Of a DNA stretch of 64,000 nucleotides, positions 42,375-51,601 are shown in pieces. The stretch comes from CAIKZZ01 sp035604595 (GTDB taxonomy: Bacteria > Pseudomonadota > Gammaproteobacteria > Steroidobacterales > Steroidobacteraceae). The notes beneath the pieces are model-generated. The model saw only the letters and a program-made list of their open reading frames with translations. It was not told the origin of the DNA and did no database searches. The DNA lies in NCBI GenBank assembly GCA_035604595.1, contig DATNIE010000013.1:1-64000 (forward strand), written 5' to 3'. The position numbers and the translations under genes are program-made. Positions within the stretch are counted from its first letter, which is position 1, and the number at the start of each line of letters is the position of its first letter.

Positions 42375-43301
42375 ATCGACCAGCTGTCCGCCGTCCGGGT
42401 GTTTGTCCGCGTCGCCGACCGCGGCTCCTTCACCCAGGCGGCCGATGACCTGAATCTGTCGCGCAGCGTGGTCAGCGGCCAGGTAGCGGCCCTCGAGCAG
42501 CATCTTGGCGTGCGCCTGCTGAACCGCACGACGCGGCGGGTCGGGTTGACCGCCGACGGCACGGAATATGTTGCGCGCTGCCGGCGCATCCTCGAGGAGC
42601 TGCAGGCGGCCGAGGAGTCGCTGCGCCGCGGCACGGAGACACCGACCGGCCCGCTGCGGGTCGATGTCCCGGTCGCATTCGGCCGCAACCTGTTGGTACC
42701 GGCGCTCGGCGAGTTCACCCAGCGCTATCCGGGCGTGCAGCTCGATGTGCGCTTGAATGACCGGGTCGCCGACCTCGTGACGGAGCAGGTCGATGTCGCC
42801 GTTCGCGCCGGAACCGTGCAGCAGCGCCAGCTGGTGGCGCGCCGCATCGTTGTCACCCGCTTGCTGACCTGCGCCGCGCCGGACTACCTGGCGGCCAATG
42901 GCGTCCCGGAGGAGCCGGACGACCTGCGGCGGCACCGCTGCATAGGTCTTGCGAACCCACAGACCGGGAGAGTGGCAGAGTGGTCCTTCCGGCGCGGGCG
43001 CGTCCACAAGAAGCTGCGGCTCGACTTTGCGCTGACGATCAACTCGGTCGAGGCCATCGTCACGGCCGCAGTCGAAGGCCTCGGGATCGTTCGCTCGATC
43101 GACCTGCTGGCGGCCCAGTACCTGGCGAGCGGCCGGCTGCGCGTGGTCCTGCCGGAGTGGACCGATGAAGGTGTGCCGCTGTCGATTGTCTATCCGAGTG
43201 CGGGTCATCGGTCGGTCAAGGTCCGCGCCTTTGCGGATTTCGCCGCCCGGCTGCTACAGGAATCGAGCCGGCGGGCCGCGGAGAGCCTCGCCCCGCGGTG
43301 A
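42375..43301 (+). CDS. LysR-family transcriptional regulator, apparent ATC start
   Basis: About 308 residues. The N-terminal winged HTH reads DQLSAVRVFVRVADRGSFTQAADDLNLSRSVVSGQVAALEQHLGVRLLNRTTRRV, followed by the effector-binding domain (TGPLRVDVPVAFGRNLLVPALGEF...). Family members start MDxLxAVxVFV; here the Met position is ATC at 42375, 7 nt after AAGGA (42363-42367). The first usual start is GTG at 42399, which would cut into helix 1. So either ATC is used, as in rare autoregulated genes, or the base is a sequencing error. It diverges from the 63-residue gene. Confidence 0.9.
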   Translation: MDQLSAVRVFVRVADRGSFTQAADDLNLSRSVVSGQVAALEQHLGVRLLNRTTRRVGLTADGTEYVARCRRILEELQAAEESLRRGTETPTGPLRVDVPVAFGRNLLVPALGEFTQRYPGVQLDVRLNDRVADLVTEQVDVAVRAGTVQQRQLVARRIVVTRLLTCAAPDYLAANGVPEEPDDLRRHRCIGLANPQTGRVAEWSFRRGRVHKKLRLDFALTINSVEAIVTAAVEGLGIVRSIDLLAAQYLASGRLRVVLPEWTDEGVPLSIVYPSAGHRSVKVRAFADFAARLLQESSRRAAESLAPR

Positions 43302-43630
43302 TTCCCGCTGCCGCGTCCGTGCGGTCGGGCTACACTCTCGCGATTCCGCAATCACCCGCAGAGTCGGATCGCGCGCCTGCGCCGGCCGGAGCGCGACGTT
43401 GCGTCCGTCGGGGCTGACCACCGCATGATTCTTTCGCCATCGGTACGGGTTCTGAGGCGCGCTCGAGCCGGACCGCAACGCGGGGTACCTCGGTCAATCG
43501 TGGGTCACAGTGCCGATGAGGTGCGCGCCGCCCGATGCGTGCGTCGCACGCGAGGGACGGCTGCCACACCGACGGGGCAGCAACCGTCAGCGGGGCCTGC
43601 CGCGGCCGCCGCGCGTCGCAGCAGCCGGTC
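43302..43630. other. 329-bp intergenic region before the amidase
   Basis: I see no convincing gene here. A TACACT -10-like element is at 43331-43336, about 295 nt before the amidase ATG. The rest is GC-rich sequence without clear repeats or hairpins. Confidence 0.4.
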
Positions 43631-45127
43631 ATGACAATTGCTGAATACGGAACGCTCGACGCGCTCGGCCTCGCCGAACTCGTCCGCACGGGTGCGGTGA
43701 GCCCGCTCGAACTGCTGGAGGAGGCGCTGGCGCGCACGCGAGAGGTCAATCCGCGCATCAATGCGGTGATCCACCTGATGGAGGCCCAGGCACGCGCAGC
43801 GATCCGTGCCGGCCTTCCGGACGGGCCACTGAAAGGCGTGCCGTTCCTGCTGAAGGATCTGATCATGGCCTATGGCGGTGCGCCGCTGCGCAGCGGCTCC
43901 CGCCTGTGCCAGCAGTTCGTGCCGCCCGGTGACGAGGAACTCGTCCGCCGGCACCGCGCGGCCGGCCTCGTGATCTTCGGCAAGACCAACACTCCGGAAT
44001 TCGGCCTGTCGGTCGTCACCGAACCGGAGCTCTACGGCCCCACCCGCAATCCCTGGAACCTCGAGCGCTCGCCCGGTGGCTCGAGTGGCGGCGCCGCGGC
44101 CGCGGTGGCCGCGCGGATCGTGCCGGCTGCTGCCGCCAACGATGGCGGTGGATCGATCCGTACGCCGGCCTCGGCCTGCGGGCTGGTCGGCCTGAAGCCG
44201 AGTCGCGGTCGCAATCCCTCGGGTCCGCAGCTGGCGGATGCCTGGTGGGGATTCATCGCCGAGCACGTCGTCACGCGCTCCGTCAGAGACAGCGCGGCGC
44301 TGCTCGATGCGACCAACGGCAGCTACCCGGGACAGCTGTACACGCTCCCCCGGCCACAGCGACCGTTCCTCGAGGAGACGCATCGCGAGCCGGGGCGCTT
44401 GCGGATCCGCTACAGCCTTGATCCCGGGCTCGGCGGCACTCTGCACGCGGAGAACCGCAAGGCTGTGGAGAAGGTCGCAGCCGAGCTCGGCCGACTCGGA
44501 CACAGCGTGCAGCAGGTGCAGCTGCCGCTCGATGCCGAACGCTTCATTGCGACGTACGCGACGCTGCTGTGCGCGGATACCGCGGCGCTGCTTCGCGCCG
44601 CCGGCCGGGCGCGCGGTCGCGCGGCGGGCGCACGGGACGTCGAGCTCGCGACCTGGGTACTGCGCTGCATGGGCGAGGCGCTGCGTGGTGCCGACGTGGC
44701 CGAGGCCCTGTGGGAGGCGCAGCAGTTCTCCCGGCAGTGGCTCAGCTGGAGCCGGAGCTTCGATGTGCTGCTGACGCCGACGGTCGGCGTGCCGTCGCTC
44801 CCGATCGGCAGCTTTCGACTGCCTGCCGCGCAGCGCGCCGCGATGAAGGCGCTGTCGATGCTGCCGGCCGGCGCCTTGCGCAGCCAGCGCGACCGCCTGG
44901 TCGAGGCGTTCCGGCCCGCCTTCGAGGCCTCGCCCTACACGATGATCGCCAACGTCACCGGCCAGCCTTCGATGTCGCTGCCGCTGCACGTCACCGAGGA
45001 GCGGCTGCCACTCGGCGTCTTGTTTACCGCCGATCTCGGCGAGGAAGCCGTGCTGTTTCGCCTCGCCTCGCAGCTCGAGGCGAGTGTCCCCTGGGCCGGT
45101 GAGCGCGCGCCGCACGCCGCCGGATGA
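43631..45127 (+). CDS. Amidase (amidase-signature family)
   Basis: A 498-residue hydrolase with the Ser-cisSer-Lys triad: Lys75 in PFLLKDL, the cis-Ser at 152 in SPGGSSGGAAAA and the nucleophile Ser175 in DGGGSIRTPAS. These match the GGSSGG signature. No signal peptide is visible. Substrates of this large family range from amides to acyl-amino acids and oligomers, and the C-terminal region does not single one out. ATG 43631 fits the family N terminus. The P-loop gene converges downstream. Confidence 0.92.
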   Translation: MTIAEYGTLDALGLAELVRTGAVSPLELLEEALARTREVNPRINAVIHLMEAQARAAIRAGLPDGPLKGVPFLLKDLIMAYGGAPLRSGSRLCQQFVPPGDEELVRRHRAAGLVIFGKTNTPEFGLSVVTEPELYGPTRNPWNLERSPGGSSGGAAAAVAARIVPAAAANDGGGSIRTPASACGLVGLKPSRGRNPSGPQLADAWWGFIAEHVVTRSVRDSAALLDATNGSYPGQLYTLPRPQRPFLEETHREPGRLRIRYSLDPGLGGTLHAENRKAVEKVAAELGRLGHSVQQVQLPLDAERFIATYATLLCADTAALLRAAGRARGRAAGARDVELATWVLRCMGEALRGADVAEALWEAQQFSRQWLSWSRSFDVLLTPTVGVPSLPIGSFRLPAAQRAAMKALSMLPAGALRSQRDRLVEAFRPAFEASPYTMIANVTGQPSMSLPLHVTEERLPLGVLFTADLGEEAVLFRLASQLEASVPWAGERAPHAAG

Positions 45128-45175
45128 CGGGGAGGACACCGGTGCCCGGCCGACCGCCGCGCGCGGCGCCGGGGC

Positions 45176-45712
45176 CTAGAGGAGTTCGTCCAGCCGACGC
45201 ACGAGGCCGGATCCATCGACACCTCCGGTCGTGTCCCAGTCGACCACCGGGCCTCCGAGCCCGAGATTCGCGACCGGGCTTGCCTCGAACTCGCGCTCGA
45301 TCTCGGGCAGGGCCTCGAGATCCACGTGCCCCGGGTGGCGTGACCCGTCGACAGCACGCGCACGGTAGCGCTCGCGCAGCGTCTGCGGGCTCGCCATGCA
45401 GCGCACCTCGATGAACAACGGTGATGGCACGAGGGCGCGCAGCGCCTCGCCCTGGGCCGCACGGAAGTTACCCTCGAGCACGCAGTCGAGGCCGTGCCGA
45501 GTCAGCGTCGCGGCCTCGCGGAACAGCAGATCCCACGCGAGCAGGCTCACCCGGCGCGACCAGTCGCGGTCGCGCCAGCCGAGATGGCGGAACACGCGCT
45601 CCTTGTAGTCGTCCTTGGCGAGCAGCGGCCAGCCATAGTGCGTCGCGAGCGCACCGGCGAGCGTCGACTTGCCCGAACATGGCAGGCCGGACACGACGAT
45701 GCAGCGGCTCAT
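45176..45712 (-). CDS. P-loop kinase-like protein (AAA_33)
   Basis: A 178-residue NTPase/kinase. Walker A is GLPCSGKST, and DDYKERVF follows the second strand as in zeta-toxin, gluconate and chloramphenicol kinases. A VLEGNF strand and an arginine-rich lid (LRERYRARAVDGSRHPGH) complete the fold. The substrate is unknown. It diverges from the NUDIX gene across 47 bp. Confidence 0.88.
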   Translation of the reverse strand: MSRCIVVSGLPCSGKSTLAGALATHYGWPLLAKDDYKERVFRHLGWRDRDWSRRVSLLAWDLLFREAATLTRHGLDCVLEGNFRAAQGEALRALVPSPLFIEVRCMASPQTLRERYRARAVDGSRHPGHVDLEALPEIEREFEASPVANLGLGGPVVDWDTTGGVDGSGLVRRLDELL

Positions 45713-45759
45713 GCCGGCAGTCTACCGAGCGCTCGGCCCGCCATGGGATCATTGCGTCC

Positions 45760-46284
45760 ATGAACCCGATCTCCCGCCGAATCTACACCGGTCGCGTCAT
45801 CACGCTCGATCTCGCCGAGGTCCGGCTCCCCAATGGCCAGGTGGCGGAACTTGAAATCGTCGGCCACCCGGGCGGCGCCGCAGTCGTTGCCGTCAACGAT
45901 CGCCAGGAGGTGTGCCTGCTGCGGCACTACCGTCACGTCGCCGGCGGCTGGCTGTGGGAGGTCCCCGCCGGCAAGCTCGACGGCAAGTCCCCCGACGAGA
46001 CCGCGCGCAGCGAGCTGCGCGAGGAGGCAGGCCTCGCGGCCGCGCGCTGGGAATCACTCGGCCGGGTCGTCAGCTCGCCGGGAGTGTTCGCCGAGGTCGT
46101 CCACCTGTACCTCGCGCGGGGGCTGACGTCGGTGCCCGCAGCGCCCGAGCGCGACGAAGTGTTCGAGGTCGCCTGGGTCCCGCTCGCCGCGGCGGTCGAC
46201 CGCGCACTCGAGGGCGACATCGAGGACGGTAAGTCCGTGGTGGTGCTGGTGCGCGCCGCGCGCCGGCTCGGTGTGCCGCTCTGA
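45760..46284 (+). CDS. NUDIX hydrolase, ADP-ribose pyrophosphatase-like
   Basis: A 174-residue enzyme. The Nudix box is GKLDGKSPDETARSELREEAGL (residues ~69-90), preceded by the family's EVPAG and QYRH-like RHYRHVAGGW. This suits the NudF/YffH group that hydrolyses ADP-ribose and sugar nucleotides. ATG 45760 directly precedes the family N terminus. Confidence 0.92.
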   Translation: MNPISRRIYTGRVITLDLAEVRLPNGQVAELEIVGHPGGAAVVAVNDRQEVCLLRHYRHVAGGWLWEVPAGKLDGKSPDETARSELREEAGLAAARWESLGRVVSSPGVFAEVVHLYLARGLTSVPAAPERDEVFEVAWVPLAAAVDRALEGDIEDGKSVVVLVRAARRLGVPL

Positions 46285-46386
46285 CGACGGCCCCTCGGAA
46301 ATCCACCATCGCCCAGCGGCTCCCCCGCGCGGTCGGTGTGACCCCTGTCATGGCAGCGCGTGGCCGTGGCCGGTATTTTTGTGTTG

Positions 46387-46776
46387 ATGAGATTGCAGGA
46401 GGGTCCGCTGTCCCGAACGCGGCTGGCGGATATACGCGTGCGCGATCACCGGACGTCATTGTCGCCGCCGGATTCGCCCAAGGACGTGCTGCCGACGGGC
46501 CACGTGATCCATGACGCTCGCGGCAATGCGGTGTGGGAGTGGCTGGCCGACGTCGACGAGCCCACCCGGCTGCCGGGTCAGTTGCGGCTCGCGGACACCG
46601 GTGAGTTCACATCATCGCCGCGCGGCACCGTCAAACTGCGTCCGACGGTCGCCGCGTCCGGCTACAACCCGTACGAGAGCGGTCTGATCCAGCCGAACGC
46701 GCGACCCGTGAAGCGCGACCTGCGGGCGCTGTCGCGATGGATCGAACTGCGCAGGACGCGCTCTACTCAGCAGTAA
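46387..46776 (+). CDS. Hypothetical protein
   Basis: About 129 residues, unusually polar. It includes HVIHDARGNAVWEWLADVDEPT near the middle, SGYNPYESGLIQPNARPVKRDLRALSRWIELRR near the end. The NPYESG and RDLRALSRWI stretch looks like a conserved C-terminal motif rather than random sequence. Start is uncertain: ATG 46387 or GTG 46360, neither with a clear ribosome-binding site. It converges with the next gene over 25 bp. No family recognised. Confidence 0.55.
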   Translation: MRLQEGPLSRTRLADIRVRDHRTSLSPPDSPKDVLPTGHVIHDARGNAVWEWLADVDEPTRLPGQLRLADTGEFTSSPRGTVKLRPTVAASGYNPYESGLIQPNARPVKRDLRALSRWIELRRTRSTQQ

Positions 46777-46801
46777 TCGGCGGCCCGCACCCGTTCCCCG
46801 C

Positions 46802-47458
46802 TCAGACCGCCTCGATACAGCGCAGCTTGCCGGCATCGCCCAGCCGGTAGAAGCGCCTGAGCTCGCCGAGCATGTCGGGAACCCGTGCCCGCCGGCGCCT
46901 CAGGAAACGCTCCTCGAGCTTGCCGCAGAATCGCGCCGCATAGCGGTTCGCCTTGGCGTACAGCGCCGCAAGCGCGGCGTCCAGATCCTCGCGAAACCGC
47001 ACCCGCTCGAACAGTCGCTGGTGCAGCCCGTGAACGAGCGCCCCGCCGCGCTGCGTACCCGCGAGCAGCACCGCGGCCGCGTACTTGTCGATCTCGGCCT
47101 GCATCTCGAGGCCAAGGATCGACACCGACCAGCCGCGCGCCGCGCAGAACGCGACGCAGTTGAAGTGGCTCACGCCCTCGAGCGCGGTGCAGAAGTCCTC
47201 CAGATTGTCGTCGTCGAGCCTCGCGAGCGGCTCGCTCGCCGCGAGCCGCGCCAGCAGCAGCGGGTCGAGATAGAGTCCGACGGCGAGCGCGCCGTCGTGC
47301 TCGGCGACCAGCAGCGCCTCGGGAGTGCCGGATGCGCCGGTCGGCGCGTGCCAGCGCGCGACTAGTCGGCGGTCGGTGATCAGGTAGTCGCAGACGTCGT
47401 CGCGGACCTCTGCGTCGTTGATCGTGGCGAGCAGCGACTGCAACTCGCGCAGCAGCAT
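46802..47458 (-). CDS. Hypothetical protein (paired with the 47462 gene)
   Basis: A 218-residue soluble protein, Leu/Arg-rich with conserved-looking stretches such as DDVCDYLITDRRLVARWHAP and EDFCTALEGVSHFNCVAFCAARGWSVSILGLEMQAEIDKY. It has Cys residues at CVAFC but no evident metal-binding pattern. It follows the upstream gene after 3 bp, so the two are an operon. I do not recognise it; the fold looks alpha/beta. Confidence 0.75.
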   Translation of the reverse strand: MLLRELQSLLATINDAEVRDDVCDYLITDRRLVARWHAPTGASGTPEALLVAEHDGALAVGLYLDPLLLARLAASEPLARLDDDNLEDFCTALEGVSHFNCVAFCAARGWSVSILGLEMQAEIDKYAAAVLLAGTQRGGALVHGLHQRLFERVRFREDLDAALAALYAKANRYAARFCGKLEERFLRRRRARVPDMLGELRRFYRLGDAGKLRCIEAV

Positions 47459-47461
47459 GGC

Positions 47462-48082
47462 TCAGTGGCTCCAGCGCACTCGCGAGGTCGCCGCGGGCTC
47501 GACCCCGAGCGCGCGCAGCCGACCAGCCGCGCGCGGGCTGCCGGTCTTGATCCACATCTCGTAGAGCCGCAGCAGGTCATCGTGCGTCGGTGGGCGCGCG
47601 GCCTCGGCAATCTCGTTCAGAGCATCGACCAGCTCCCGGAATTTCGCCGCGAGCTCGCCGAACACGGCGGCAATGCCGCGCCCGCGCGCGCTGCCGCGGG
47701 TGCTGTCGGCGAGCGAGGAGTAAGCCCGGCCACCCATCGCGATGTGGTAGTCGATGTCAACGAGCTTGCGCGCGAAGCTCTGCGGGAGGAATCCGGCGAT
47801 GAACAGCGATACGTCGCCGAGCCGCTGCAGCGCGTGCTGGCGTTCGGCGAGGGTCCGCGCACCGACTGCCTCCGCGAGCATCAGCGCCAGCGGCTTCAGC
47901 CGCGGTCCGCTCGGCGTCGGCTCGAAGAACGCATCCGCGCGCGAGAACGTCGCCAGCATGTTGACGACGTAGTGTTCGGTATGACCCGCGAGCGCGAGGT
48001 GCTGCTTCTCGGCGGCACCCTGCAGCTCGTCGCGGAAGAACTCCTCGAGGCTCGCCACCCGCAGCACCGTGCCGTCTGCCAT
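47462..48082 (-). CDS. Hypothetical protein, helical
   Basis: A 206-residue helical protein (VASLEEFFRDELQGAAEKQHLALAGHTEHYVVNMLATFSRAD... and PLALMLAEAVGARTLAERQHALQRLGDVSLFIAGFLPQSF). GGGAGG lies before ATG 48082, a strong ribosome-binding site. The text is well conserved in style with paired heptad-like leucines, but no family is recognised. It is the first gene of a two-gene operon with the 46802 gene. Confidence 0.8.
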   Translation of the reverse strand: MADGTVLRVASLEEFFRDELQGAAEKQHLALAGHTEHYVVNMLATFSRADAFFEPTPSGPRLKPLALMLAEAVGARTLAERQHALQRLGDVSLFIAGFLPQSFARKLVDIDYHIAMGGRAYSSLADSTRGSARGRGIAAVFGELAAKFRELVDALNEIAEAARPPTHDDLLRLYEMWIKTGSPRAAGRLRALGVEPAATSRVRWSH

Positions 48083-48325
48083 CGTGCCTCCCAAGCGTGT
48101 GCAACCGTTAGATCGCAGGGACAGCCCGACGTTGCCATGCCGACGCGCGCAGGAAAAGAGTCATGCCGCACAATTGCGGACATATTTTTCTGGCAGCCGC
48201 GCGTGATGAGTGCTGATCGAGCGCACATCACCAGTGCATGCGAGGCCTGGTACGCGGCGGTTTCGCGGCCGCGGCGCGGCCGTGACGGACGTCTCGGAAC
48301 ATCCGCGACCCGCGGGCGGGCGTCG

Positions 48326-49021
48326 CTATGTCAGTGCGTCGATGAGTTGCGCGAGCGCCGCGAGATCCCCGACCTCCCGATCGGCGCGTGGCAGGTCGGC
48401 GGGCCACGGCGCACCGCGCCGGTTCATCCACACCGTCTGCAAGCCCGCCGCTCGGGCGCCCTGCACGTCGGCAATTGCATCGTCGCCAACGTGCAGGATC
48501 TCACCCGGCGCGACGGCTGCGAGCGCGATCAGGCGCGCGAAGATCCTGCCGTCCGGCTTCGCCGCGCCCGCCGCCGCGGCATCGACGGCGCCACGGAAGA
48601 ACGTGCCGATGCCGACACGGTACACGCAGGCATTGCCGTTCGAGACTGCGTACAGCGGCACGCGCCTGGCGAGACGGGCGAGCGCGGCCGGAACCTCCGC
48701 GAATGGCTCGATCGCATTGCGCTCGCGCAGAAACACCTCGAACGCCGCGTCGGCAACACTCGCCGGGTAACCGGCCGCGAGTGCCGCGCGCCTGAGGGTC
48801 TCCGTTCTGAGCCAGCTGAGGTCGTGCGACAGAGCCGGCTCGGCCGATGCGAGCGCGAGCCTGAGCTGCTGCAGGTCCGCGCTGCTGAACTGCTCGGCGA
48901 TCCGCGGCGCGTGCGTGAGGAGCCACATGCGCAATGCCGCCTCGGCGCGCACCAGGACCGGAGGGGTGTCCCACAGCGTGTTGTCGAGATCGAGCGAGAC
49001 GGCGCGCGGCGCGAGCGGCAT
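48326..49021 (-). CDS. HAD-family hydrolase, YigB-like
   Basis: A 231-residue HAD phosphatase. Motif I is LDLDNTLWDT, followed by PVLVRAEAALRMWL as in YigB (which reads DNRPVILRTE). Motif II is AVSNGNA, the motif III lysine lies in GAAKPDGRIF and motif IV is ILHVGDDAIADVQGA. E. coli YigB dephosphorylates the riboflavin precursor 5-amino-6-ribitylamino-uracil phosphate and FMN; that role is inferred here. It diverges from the GDPD gene with only 23 bp between the starts. Confidence 0.88.
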   Translation of the reverse strand: MPLAPRAVSLDLDNTLWDTPPVLVRAEAALRMWLLTHAPRIAEQFSSADLQQLRLALASAEPALSHDLSWLRTETLRRAALAAGYPASVADAAFEVFLRERNAIEPFAEVPAALARLARRVPLYAVSNGNACVYRVGIGTFFRGAVDAAAAGAAKPDGRIFARLIALAAVAPGEILHVGDDAIADVQGARAAGLQTVWMNRRGAPWPADLPRADREVGDLAALAQLIDALT

Positions 49022-49044
49022 TCAGGCATTATCCTGCGCGCACC

Positions 49045-50028
49045 ATGTCACGGTCATCAACCTCGCGCCGCTCCGGGCCACCGCTCGTGATCGGCCATCG
49101 CGGCGCCTGCGGCTACTTGCCGGAACACACGTTCCCGGCCAAGGCCTACGCGCACGCGCTCGGTGCGGACTGCCTCGAGCAGGACGTCATCCTGACGCGG
49201 GATGACGTCCCGATCGTGTTTCACGACCTGACGCTCGAGGCCATGACCGACGTCGCGCGGCTGTTCCCGGCGCGTCGCCGGTCCGACGGTCACTGGTACG
49301 CGATCGACTTCAGCTACGCCGAGCTCGGGCAACTGTCGCTGCACGAGCGCAGCGACCCGGCGGGCGGACAACCGGCCTGGCCGCGCCGCTTCGGCGAGCT
49401 GCTGCCGCTCCGGATCCACTCACTCGCCGAAGAACTGGCCCTGGTCCGCGGACTCAATCGCTCGACCGGCCGTCACACGGGCGTCTTCACGGAAGTGAAG
49501 AGCCCCGCCTGGCACCGCGAAGCCGGTAAGGATCTCATGCCGATCGTGCTCGGGGTACTCGCCGATTTCGGCTATCGCGCCGAGGGCGATGCGGCGACGC
49601 TGCTGTGTTTCGACGAGGCGGAGCTGCGGCGCACGCGCCTTCAGCTCGGCTCGAGGCTCCCGCTCGTGCAGCTGATCGGCGAGAACGCGTGGGCTGAGGC
49701 CGCCACCGACTACGACCGGTTGCGGACCGTCGCGGGGCTTGCCGACGTTGCGAGTTACGCCCAGGGGATCGGTCCGTGGCTGCCGCAGGTCGTGACCTGG
49801 CCAGCGCCGGGCGCGGCACCCGTCGTGACGCCGCTCGTGCGCGATGCGCACGCCGCCGGGCTCGCCGTGTACCCGTTCACTTTTCGCATCGACCAGCTGC
49901 CGGACAACGCACCGGATGCCGATGCGGCACATCAGGCGCTGTTCGAGCTCGCGGACATCGACGGCCTGCTCAGCGACTTTCCGGACGTCACGCTCGCATA
50001 CCTGCGGCGCCGCTCGCTGCGACCGTGA
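49045..50028 (+). CDS. Glycerophosphodiester phosphodiesterase (GlpQ-like)
   Basis: A 327-residue GDPD with the TIM-barrel motifs PLVIGHRGACGYLPEHT, DCLEQDVILTRDDVPIVFHDLTLEAMTDV and GVFTEVKSP. No signal peptide is visible, so it may be cytoplasmic like UgpQ rather than periplasmic like GlpQ, but the DVARLFPARRRSDGHWYAIDF insert is the GlpQ type. It should yield glycerol-3-phosphate from phospholipid head-group diesters. Its TGA overlaps the GTG of the GST gene. Confidence 0.92.
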   Translation: MSRSSTSRRSGPPLVIGHRGACGYLPEHTFPAKAYAHALGADCLEQDVILTRDDVPIVFHDLTLEAMTDVARLFPARRRSDGHWYAIDFSYAELGQLSLHERSDPAGGQPAWPRRFGELLPLRIHSLAEELALVRGLNRSTGRHTGVFTEVKSPAWHREAGKDLMPIVLGVLADFGYRAEGDAATLLCFDEAELRRTRLQLGSRLPLVQLIGENAWAEAATDYDRLRTVAGLADVASYAQGIGPWLPQVVTWPAPGAAPVVTPLVRDAHAAGLAVYPFTFRIDQLPDNAPDADAAHQALFELADIDGLLSDFPDVTLAYLRRRSLRP

Positions 50029-50684
50029 CGGATCTGACGCTGGTCGTCGGCAATCGCAACTACAGCTCCTGGTCGCTGCGCCCCTGGATCCTGCTCAACC
50101 ATCTCGGACTCCCGTTCCGCGAGGTGCGCCTTGCGCTCGACACCCCCGAGTTCGAGGCACACGTCGGCCGCTACTCGCCGACCCGGCGGGTGCCGGTGCT
50201 GGTCGACGGTGAGCTCGCCGTGTGGGAGTCGATCGCGATCCTCGAGTACCTGAGCGAACTCGCAGGCGGCGCCGGCTGGCCGGCCGACCGTGCGGCGCGC
50301 GCGCTCGCCCGCGCCGCGTGCGCCGAGATGCACGCGGGCTTCGCGGCGCTGCGCAGTGCCTATCCGATGAACATCCGTGCCCGCAATCGCCGCGTGCCGA
50401 CGACGGCCGCGCTCGAGGCCTCGGTGCGGCGCGTCGACGCCCTGTGGAGCGAGTGCCGGGAGCGCTACGGGGTGGGCGGGCCGTGGCTGTTTGGCGCGTA
50501 CAGCGCGGCGGATGCGATGTTCCTGCCGGTGGCGTTTCGTTTCCAGACCTACGGCACGCACGGGCTCGGGCCCCTCGCCCGCGGCTACATGGCGAGCGCG
50601 CTCGCCGATCCGCTGGTCGAACCGTGGGTCAGCGCCGCCGAGGCCGAAGCGGAAACCATCGCGAGCGAGGAGCTCGGACTGTAG
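50025..50684 (+). CDS. Glutathione S-transferase family protein
   Basis: A 219-residue GST. The N-terminal thioredoxin-like domain has NYSSWSLRPWILLNHLGLPFREV, with Ser-Ser near residue 13, RRVPVLVDGELAVWESIAILEYL (the cis-Pro and ES glutathione-binding motif) and the C-terminal domain contains YSAADAMFLPVAFRFQTYG. It resembles the zeta/maleylacetoacetate-isomerase-like bacterial group (YfcF/YliJ type). Start is GTG at 50025, overlapping the GDPD stop. Confidence 0.9.
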   Translation: MTDLTLVVGNRNYSSWSLRPWILLNHLGLPFREVRLALDTPEFEAHVGRYSPTRRVPVLVDGELAVWESIAILEYLSELAGGAGWPADRAARALARAACAEMHAGFAALRSAYPMNIRARNRRVPTTAALEASVRRVDALWSECRERYGVGGPWLFGAYSAADAMFLPVAFRFQTYGTHGLGPLARGYMASALADPLVEPWVSAAEAEAETIASEELGL

Positions 50685-50693
50685 CGGGAGCGG

Positions 50694-51521
50694 TTAGCGT
50701 GCCGGGGGCGGGCCGGCCGCCTCGAGCACGTCCACGGGATCACCGACCGCGATCACCGCACCGGGTGGCGATTCCACCGTCGCGTTGACACCAAAGGTCA
50801 CGCCTTTCAGCACCCGGTCGTAGCGGAAGGTCTTCAGCACCGGCGTCGGATCGGACGAGTGCTCACCGCTCGTCTGGTCGACCGACGGCACGACGCAGCG
50901 CGTGCAGGGCTTGACGATGCGCAACTCGACTGCGCCGATGCGCAACCTGCGGATGCCATCCTCGCCGAACGGTCCGAGTCCGGATATCACGAGGTTCGGC
51001 CGGAACCGCTCCATGGGCACAGGCGCGCCGAGGCGGCGGTTGAGGTCATCGAGCGAGTCGCTGTTACAGAGGAGGACCGGAAAGCCGTCGGCGAAGGCGA
51101 GGGGCACGTCGCGCTCGCCGACATAGGCCCGGTTCGCCATCATCCGGGTCTCTCGCCCGACGGTCACGAGGCGCGATTCGACGCCAAGGACCGCCGTCAG
51201 CCAGTCGGCGGCAGCATCGCCCGCGTCGCGGGCCGTTGCGCGTCGTCCCCAGATGATCACTGCAATCGGCCTGTCGGCACCGGCCACATCCACCGCGAGC
51301 GTCGCACGCTCGGGGTGCGCGAGCTCGATTCCGCCGTCGGTCAGCCGGGGCACGATCCGCGCGAGCGCCGGATGCGTGCGCTGCGTCAGGAACCGCCCGT
51401 TCGGCTGCACGACCATCCACTGACGGTCGCCGACGAGGCCCGACCGGCCGACGGTCGCACATGAAAGCTCAGTCCGGCGACAGCCCTTGACAGGGTAGAT
51501 CGAGATCGCGCTCAGCCGCAC
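50694..51521 (-). CDS. MOSC-domain protein with N-terminal beta barrel
   Basis: A 275-residue protein of the YcbX/mARC group. The N-terminal barrel reads AISIYPVKGCRRTELSCATVGRSGLVGDRQWMVVQPNGRFLTQR. The MOSC domain has RFRPNLVISG, KPCTRCVVPSVDQTSGEHSSDPTPVLKTFR, with the molybdenum-ligand Cys in PCTRC. It should bind the molybdenum cofactor and reduce N-hydroxylated bases. The GTG at 51521 has GGAG 5 nt upstream. There is no ferredoxin domain at the C terminus. Confidence 0.9.
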   Translation of the reverse strand: MRLSAISIYPVKGCRRTELSCATVGRSGLVGDRQWMVVQPNGRFLTQRTHPALARIVPRLTDGGIELAHPERATLAVDVAGADRPIAVIIWGRRATARDAGDAAADWLTAVLGVESRLVTVGRETRMMANRAYVGERDVPLAFADGFPVLLCNSDSLDDLNRRLGAPVPMERFRPNLVISGLGPFGEDGIRRLRIGAVELRIVKPCTRCVVPSVDQTSGEHSSDPTPVLKTFRYDRVLKGVTFGVNATVESPPGAVIAVGDPVDVLEAAGPPPAR

Positions 51522-51601
51522 TGCGGCTCCTTCGGTTCGAGGCCCCCGCAGTGTAGCGGCGGAGCCGGCCGGGCATCGAGGTGCGTGAGCCGTGCGAGGC
51601 A

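Noticed and set aside
48166..48190. CCGCA-CAAT-TGCGG hairpin followed by TTTTT
   Set aside because: Only a 5-bp stem and no upstream plus-strand gene; it lies in the promoter side of the minus-strand gene at 48082.
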